From positions 926,078 to 941,116 of the forward strand of contig NW_003140811.1 of the NCBI RefSeq assembly GCF_000003605.2: DNA of 15,039 nt, in the 5' to 3' direction. This DNA comes from Saccoglossus kowalevskii (lineage: Eukaryota > Hemichordata > Enteropneusta > Harrimaniidae). Both the position numbers and the translations under genes were made by a program. Positions 10,114 through 15,039 of this stretch are shown piece after piece (position 1 is the first letter of the stretch; each line of letters opens with the position of its first letter). Below the pieces are notes generated by a model. That model had not been told where the DNA came from, ran no database searches, and saw nothing but the letters and a program-made list of their open reading frames with translations.

Positions 10114-13100
10114 CCTGTTTACCGTAATCTGTCATCGTTGCTCAAGCTAAGCTGTGACTCATTGAACTCCAGTAACACAATCAAACAAGTTTTCACCTCG
10201 TAGAATCTAATGAAATCCGGTTACTCAAAACGTAACATGAAATCGAACACGAATCGAAGGAATTGTGCACATTGACGATGCTTGTTTGTGAAATAATTGT
10301 CATGCCAGTCATGGATGGAATTTGAGATACATTTAAATAATCCGTGACAACTAAATAAGGACGGACAATGCTTCTTTCATTGAACGTACTGCAAATAAGT
10401 AAATATATATCAGGACAGCGGCAATAATATTGATATTCCATAATATAAAAGGCCGATTGAATTTCATAGAGGATAGAAGGGTGAATAATGTTAACACTCC
10501 ATAAAATCCCAAAGTTATGTCCTGTATGTCAGAGTTGACAGCTTCTTGAGTATGTGATCATAAATACAATCATTGTAAAACAACCTGGGCGTGACATGGT
10601 ATGAATTATATGGTGAAACACTAGGTTAATATGCCACATTGTGCAGATAACGAGTTGCACGCTGCGATGAGTCTTTTCGATAGCCAAACCAGATTGCACT
10701 TTTTGTCACATTAACACACAAACGAGTCTAAAGTTGTAGAAAAGACCGAGTCAAACATCGGCGGAGACTCATTGCATTATTTGATACGTCCGTACAAATC
10801 ATTCGACCTCGCCCCCGATATTAAATACCAACTGCTCGTAGAATAAATATAAAAGGCGTTACCATGTGACCAGTACAAGTACTATAATTTCGACCTTTGT
10901 ACTGTACATGACACAGTGTTATTACTCTGGGTACAGTGAATTACATAGTGTGGCTACCATAAAGAATTATGGGAACGTTGAACCCACGGAGTCAAACCTT
11001 GTAACTTTCAAGTATCACGCAGTTATAGTCATATCGTGTGAGGAAAGAGCTAGTTTAGAACGTTACATTTTCCTTGGTAGGGTGGTTATATTTGAACACA
11101 TAAAATACATAAAACACATAATGTGATGAAAAGGTGTACGGTGTTTTTTAATAACAGTTTTAATCATTTTTTTATTATTAAATAATATTCATGTCAAGTT
11201 CGTATTCAAAATGGCATGTTTTGTCTTTCCATCTAATGTGGAACTCACCTTCATAATTTACATACTTAAAAATGGTACAATCCAAGCTATTCTTTGCCGC
11301 AGTATGTTTTGATGTTATAGGTGGCGCTATAACAACATAATAATAAATAGCTACATCATATGTTGATTCAGGATAAATAATCAATGAATGATATTGTTCA
11401 AAATCCAGATTGACTTGGAACGCCAGCCAGTAATAATTTTCATAGAAATTACGCCCTTTGAAAATGAAAATGATTTGCAAATACAAGAAACAAAATTATA
11501 TTCACGAATGGCTAAAATAGCTGAATAAAAATAACAATCAAAACATTACTAACAAAGTAAGCAAATACAACTTTGAAAATACTTTTCACTGCAGCAACAA
11601 CTAAGTTAATAAACAATTAAAATTATTAGAGCTTGAAAATATTTGTACTTGAAAGTAAGTGATTTGTGACATTTGGTACCCCATCAAGTAAATATTTACC
11701 GACATGTTTTTTTATTTAAGTGGAAATAAATATAAATATTTAATATTTTTGTATTAATGTTGAAATCTTACCCGATTCACCTACCTGAGGAATTGTTTAA
11801 TTACATACGAGGTATACATCATTATATTTGGTAAGTTTGTATTTGTATTCTATCCGTGCAATAAAGCAGTGTAATGAATAACGAGTAGTAATTGTCAATA
11901 TCCCCATGATAATGAAATAAACATCGCTATAATCTGATTGGTCAATATAGGCGGATTCAATTTTTCACATCGAGGCTGACAAACTCAAAATACGTCAATT
12001 TCTAAATATGCGGTTGGTTTCTAAGTTATATAATTTCGAATATTGTGGTAGTCCATATATCATTTCTAATTGTGTATATACATTGGGAACGAGTTCTGAT
12101 TATTCCAAATGAAAATGACTACACGAGTTTAATAAACCTGCCGCTGATTTCATCAGAACATTAAGCAATATTATGAATTGTGTTTCAGAACATTTGCGGC
12201 AACTCAGTTTGAACCAAGTCGCGCGCGTCGTGCATTCCCATGCTTCGATGAACCAGCACTGAAGGCAACGTTCACCACTACTCTGATTTATCGAACGGGA
12301 CGTATTGCATTGGCCAACACGGAGGTTGTAAGGAATGGTACATATTTGGAGGGGTGGATAGAGACTGAATACGATAAGACAGTTGTGATGTCTAGTTATT
12401 TGAATGCATATACCATAGGTGATTGGGAATGTATCTATAATACGTCAAGAAACAACATATCGGTGAGTATTGACATCTAATTTTTATAATTGTGAAGTAA
12501 ATTGCCGCGGCGTCGCTACGTTCGGCTACCATGTACAGCCAACTATGCTAATTCCCTCCATACATACGCCTAATATAGGCTACAAAATATCAATGTTTAT
12601 CTGAAAGATTACCCGACGACCAATTTCGCTATGTTGTTGTGTTTGAGTGTTTTGACTATTAAATAATCGCTGTTTTAAACATTTACAGTCACACGAAACG
12701 TACGTAGTGCTGTAGGCTGGAAATAGCGTGTGTTCAGTATACGTAGTTTTTAAAAAACGTGAATTGTTGAAATGGAATATTTATTTGATTCGTAATACGA
12801 CCATTACTAATATTAAAACAAAATTATTACGTTGTACAGTTTGGGGTTTGCTCTCAGCCATCGCTCATTGAAGACACTGAGTATGCTCTGTATACCGGTA
12901 TGGACCAAATGTCAATGTTCGAAGACTTATGGAACATGCCTTTCCCTATGACAAAGACAGGTATGTATAGTGTTGGTGTTTTTGAAAGCTTCACTATGAG
13001 AGGCGAATGTTATCAAATGAAAATGTAATTGTTCCTGAATTTATTGAGACAGTGGCATATTCAACGTGTTTTCATCACATTTCAGACATGCCGGCGTTGC

Positions 13101-14942
13101 CAGTGTTTGGACCAGGCGCTATGGAGAATTGGGGTTTGATTTTATACAGGGAGATATACATCATTTACAACCCACGTGACTTTACACCTAGTAGAAAGCA
13201 GGGAGTTGCGGCAGTAGTTGCACATGAATTAGCTCATATGGTAATTGAATATGAATTTATTGTGTTGCCCCTGAAATGATACATCGCCCGTGCTTCGACA
13301 ACATTTTAGATATTTGTGAATATGAAGCTGCATTTAATTAATACTGTGACTTATTTCAGTGGTATGGAAACGCCGTTACAATGGAATGGTGGAACGATCT
13401 ATGGCTGAATGAAGGATTTGCTACTTATTTCCAATACTACGGATTGGATTACTCAGTACCTGGTTTTGACACAGTGAGTTTGTTTTGCGGAGGGAAAAAG
13501 GGAATAGTTTAGAGACACCTAAATTAAGGTGGCCACATAAAGAGGGTTAATTGGTACACTTTTTCTTAAACAAAGAAAACATACTATAAATTGGATGTGA
13601 CGTTTTACAATTGATAGTTGTTCCACGTCAGATATGTATGGATCATGATTACTATACGACTATCACATTGTCATGTTTCCACATTTCTATCTGCATTTAG
13701 TTTGACCAATTATTCCTGAGGGATGTGACTTATCGGGCGATGAGATCAGATCAAGTCGGTACATCCACACCTGTGAGCGCCGAGAGGACTATTTACAGGA
13801 TGATATATCAAAAGGTACGATGCACTACTTCTAGTGTATGATGCATGAATGAAGACAGGTGGTGCCACATAGTGAGCAGGCTGTGTCTACTCTATGACCA
13901 CACATCTCAGCTGTGTTGTCTTGAAAATGATACACTTTTAGGTTACGATTTGGCAATGCATCGGATTGCATTGAGTAGGTATCATTCTAGGCTACATAAT
14001 TTATTTTAATCAAATAACGTTCTTTTTGTTAACCCAGGGAGGCGCTTTAATTAATATGATGGCTGATTTCCTCACTCAAGACTTGCTGTTTGATGGGTTA
14101 CGAAAATATTTACACAGACATGAATGGGGAAACACAGTCAATGATGACCTTTGGACCGCACTGACGGAAGTAGGTACATTTTTTTTCCTAGAAACATATA
14201 AAAGTGTTTAATATGCTTGTATGTAAAGTAACTATGCTTAATGCATACACTATATTGTCTATAGCAATAACCAAGATTTTCCTAAATTTTTGATACATTG
14301 TAAAAAAAAATACGTCATTGTTCGCATATTCATCAATATATATACTGTCATATTGAGATGTTACAAACTGACAAAAAATGTCATCTATGCGGACACAAGC
14401 ATACCACCGCATGGATGTGGTTTGCTATTTGCTATGTTTTTTTTTATCCAGACCGTTGACGCTCATTTGGGAAAAAGGATGAATGAGACCTTGGGCTATG
14501 ACATGAAAGATATAATGGACACGTGGGTCCTACAGATGGGTTTTCCTGTTGTGACTTTGACGAGAACAGCAACCAATTTAGTTACGGCTGAACAAGAGCA
14601 TTTCCTACTTGATCCGAACGATGAACCACAAGAAGACCCAGGGTTACCACAGCTAGGGTAAATGAGCTGGGACTTATAAAATATCTATCGATATCGTTTT
14701 CAAGAAGCGTCATTTCACTTCACTTCACTTCACATCACTTCACTTCACATCACTTCACTTCACTTCATTTCACAGCAACCACATGCTTTCCTTTGATCTC
14801 GGGTTGTATTGACTCATAATTTTTAAATGTTTTTATACTGTTTTGCTAACCAGATACGTATGGCACATTCCTTTAACTTACACACACGAAGCGGAGTTGA
14901 ATTTCCACACGCCGACGAGAACTTGGTTACATAAAACCGGAG
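9150..14942 (+). CDS. M1-family membrane aminopeptidase (aminopeptidase N-like), 9 exons, 3' end outside window
   Basis: The predicted product is a zinc metallopeptidase that removes N-terminal residues from peptides at the cell surface. Joining the nine exons described below gives 610 complete codons in one frame. The order of parts is: cytoplasmic tail (1-20), signal anchor (about 21-44), stalk, N-terminal beta domain, GAMEN exopeptidase motif (351-355), HELAH (387-391) with third zinc ligand Glu410, candidate catalytic Tyr466, and a QMGFP motif (540-544). Motif positions are within one residue of human aminopeptidase N up to the zinc site. Family members are usually 900-1000 residues, so the C-terminal helical domain is missing only because the window ends. 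Whether the orthologue is ANPEP, ENPEP or another M1 paralogue cannot be decided here. The enzyme family is certain; exon edges are inferred from GT..AG sites and frame. Confidence 0.93.
10035..10110. repeat. Compound microsatellite (AC)11 then (TA)26 in intron 1
   Basis: AC units fill 10035-10056, and after two bases TA units fill 10059-10110. Read on the minus strand this is a TA tract followed by a TG tract, the same order as the repeat at 5001-5094 on the plus strand. Sequences flanking the two tracts do not obviously match, so common origin by insertion is not shown. Confidence 0.95.
11178..11486 (-). other. Antisense ORF in intron 1, possible fossil or terminal exon
   Basis: A 102-codon open frame on the minus strand encodes a peptide rich in Tyr, Phe, Asp and Glu, with segments such as [19 protein letters not shown] that look less random than other frames in this window. 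The first codon is not ATG. A pyrimidine-rich stretch ending TTTTCAAAG at about 11457-11465 (minus-strand reading) could be a splice acceptor. The stop TAA is followed within a few bases by AATAAA, a polyadenylation hexamer. In DNA of this AT content a frame of this length is expected about once by chance per window of this size, and I recognise no family. It could be noise, an exon of an antisense gene, or a decayed insertion. Confidence 0.22.
12189..12462 (+). CDS. Exon 2: conserved M1 segment FPCFDEP
   Basis: Encodes residues 209 (completed) to 300. [20 protein letters not shown] (213-232) is a hallmark of M1 aminopeptidases. Gln215 corresponds to a residue that, in human aminopeptidase N, helps hold the substrate N-terminus (established for the family, inferred here). 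The rest forms the middle of the N-terminal beta domain. Three N-glycosylation sequons are seen: NGT at 258, NTS at 293 and NIS at 298. The acceptor is TTTCAG before 12189 and the donor GTGAGT at 12463, phase 0. Confidence 0.95.
12463..12839 (+). other. Intron 2 (377 bp, phase 0)
   Basis: The intron runs from GTGAGT to TTGTACAG and is AT-rich except for a short GC-rich patch at about 12503-12525. No gene or repeat was recognised inside. Joining across it gives NNIS-FGVC. Confidence 0.85.
12840..12960 (+). CDS. Exon 3: end of the N-terminal domain
   Basis: Encodes residues 301-340 plus one base of Asp341. [20 protein letters not shown] fits the helix that in M1 enzymes follows the strand usually written RVYARP. 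Here that strand reads FGVCSQPS, so the family Arg is not conserved; this is the most divergent conserved block of the protein. The exon was too short to stand out on its own and is supported by the acceptor at 12838-12839, the donor GTATGT at 12961 and exact frame continuity on both sides (phase 0 in, phase 1 out). Confidence 0.85.
13086..13240 (+). CDS. Exon 4: GAMEN and HEXXH catalytic motifs
   Basis: Encodes residues 341-392. GAMENWG at 351-357 is the exopeptidase motif, whose Glu354 binds the free amino group of the substrate. HELAH at 387-391 supplies two zinc ligands (His387, His391) and the general base Glu388. The residue before GAMEN is Pro350, where most aminopeptidases of this family have Ala or Ser. 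The intron before it (12961-13085) is 125 bp. The donor GTAATT at 13241 falls right after Met392, so the intron separates HELAH from the rest of the zinc site. Reading on into that intron adds a dozen residues and a stop. Confidence 0.97.
13360..13473 (+). CDS. Exon 5: third zinc ligand
   Basis: Encodes residues 393-430, beginning [20 protein letters not shown]. Glu410 lies 19 residues after His391, the exact HEXXH-X18-E spacing of gluzincin M1 peptidases. The segment is nearly invariant in the family, which fixes both splice sites: acceptor TTATTTCAG before 13360 and donor GTGAGT at 13474. Both introns are phase 0. Intron 4 is 119 bp. Confidence 0.97.
13701..13814 (+). CDS. Exon 6: segment with the candidate catalytic tyrosine
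   Basis: Encodes residues 431-468, FDQLFLRDV to MIYQK. The end corresponds to the family segment ISYSKGA, so Tyr466 should be the transition-state-stabilising Tyr (Tyr477 in human aminopeptidase N). From Glu410 to this Tyr there are 56 residues, against 66 in the human enzyme. The missing part lies inside the exon after TSTPV, so it is not explained by a skipped exon at the boundary. The acceptor is GCATTTAG and the donor GTACGA at 13815. Intron 5 is 227 bp. Confidence 0.92.
14038..14169 (+). CDS. Exon 7: helical part of the catalytic domain
   Basis: Encodes residues 469-512. [12 protein letters not shown] continues the Tyr-containing helix region, and the following [19 protein letters not shown] is typical of the M1 catalytic domain (YL...N...DLW). 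The acceptor is AACCCAG before 14038. The donor is GTAGGT at 14170, phase 0; a GTACAT four bases later was rejected because it breaks the frame. Intron 6 is 223 bp. Confidence 0.93.
14452..14657 (+). CDS. Exon 8: end of catalytic domain and start of next beta domain
   Basis: Encodes residues 513-580 plus two bases of Gly581. [15 protein letters not shown] (534-548) and QEHFLLDP are conserved landmarks at the junction between the catalytic domain and the small beta-sandwich domain of M1 enzymes. A sequon NET is at 523. A long T tract precedes the acceptor ATCCAG at 14446-14451. The donor GTAAAT at 14658 is non-consensus at +5 (A instead of G), and reading through it gives an immediate stop. 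Phase 2 out. Intron 7 is 282 bp. Confidence 0.93.
14710..14774. repeat. Pentanucleotide repeat (TTCAC)n in intron 8
   Basis: About twelve mostly head-to-tail TTCAC units with a few TCACA/TTTCA variants occupy most of the first half of the 196-bp intron 8 (14658-14853). The tract ends well before the branch-point region. It is a simple repeat likely to vary in length. Confidence 0.85.
14854..14942 (+). CDS. Exon 9: beta-sandwich domain segment, last exon in window
   Basis: Encodes the last base of Gly581, residues 582-610 and one base of the next codon. [14 protein letters not shown] matches the YxWxxPL(T) segment that follows the HFLLDP region in M1 aminopeptidases. The acceptor is AACCAG before 14854 and the donor GTAGGC at 14943, phase 1. 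Intron 9 runs off the right edge, and the remaining exons, mainly the C-terminal alpha-helical domain, must lie to the right. Confidence 0.9.
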
Positions 14943-15039
14943 GTAGGCTGAATATGCAAATATTAAGACGAAAAATATGTTGTCATAACGTTCCAAAATA
15001 TAACGACGTCAAACGTACTTTCTCCCTTTTGTGTGAGTT

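Larger units (their letters stand above)
9776..12188 (+). other. Intron 1 (2.4 kb, phase 2)
   Basis: The intron runs from the donor GTAAGT to the acceptor TGTTTCAG. The split codon AA|A restores a Lys, and the reading frame continues as [10 protein letters not shown], exactly where M1 enzymes have their conserved ATTQ segment. It is by far the largest intron seen in the gene and contains a CA/TA microsatellite and an antisense ORF, both listed separately. First introns often hold enhancers, but I see no specific site to name. Confidence 0.9.

Noticed and set aside
10866-11126. Plus-strand 86-codon frame within intron 1
   Set aside because: Including it as an exon would interrupt a join (GEEK-TFAATQ) that already matches the conserved M1 sequence, and the peptide has no recognisable features.
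13241-13279. Truncated aminopeptidase form by reading into intron 4
   Set aside because: The extension after HELAHM ends quickly at a stop and would remove the third zinc ligand. A consensus-like donor and the perfect continuation in exon 5 show it is intron.
14170-14175. Alternative exon 7 donor GTACAT at 14174
   Set aside because: Using it adds four bases and breaks the frame into exon 8. GTAGGT at 14170 keeps phase 0 and gives the expected family alignment.

Overview
This is eukaryotic, almost certainly invertebrate animal, genomic DNA. It is AT-rich, rich in microsatellites, and has no operons or closely packed long ORFs. The only gene I can recognise is interrupted by introns with GT..AG boundaries. 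I cannot assign a species. The one protein looks like a metazoan M1 aminopeptidase, and the repeats and a short tRNA-type SINE-like remnant would fit a marine invertebrate or lower deuterostome, but that is a guess.

Layout. Bases 1-99 hold two and a bit copies of a 46-bp tandem repeat. Bases 100-9149 are about 9 kb with no gene I can support. They contain microsatellites (TA/TG at 5001-5094, ATTA/ATTC at 7551-7630 and several short ones), a possible tRNA-derived SINE scrap near 840-930, and low-complexity AT-rich sequence. From 9150 to the right edge lies the 5' two thirds of a plus-strand gene for a type II membrane M1 zinc aminopeptidase (aminopeptidase N-like). I read nine coding exons: 9150-9775, 12189-12462, 12840-12960, 13086-13240, 13360-13473, 13701-13814, 14038-14169, 14452-14657 and 14854-14942. 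The joins keep one open frame of 610 complete codons, with intron phases 2,0,1,0,0,0,0,2,1. The remaining C-terminal part (roughly 300-350 residues of the family's usual helical domain) lies beyond the window.

The predicted protein has a short cytoplasmic tail, one signal-anchor helix, a stalk, the M1 N-terminal beta domain, the exopeptidase motif GAMEN (351-355), the zinc motif HELAH (387-391) with the third ligand Glu410, and a candidate catalytic Tyr466. It should therefore be an active ectoenzyme that trims N-terminal residues from extracellular peptides. Its oddities are a catalytic-domain segment about ten residues shorter than in human aminopeptidase N, and Pro instead of the usual Ala before GAMEN.

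The large first intron (9776-12188) carries a second compound CA/TA microsatellite and a weak antisense ORF (11178-11486) that may be a chance ORF or a fossil exon. I see no convincing new multi-gene system. The findings below are modest and are ranked as such.
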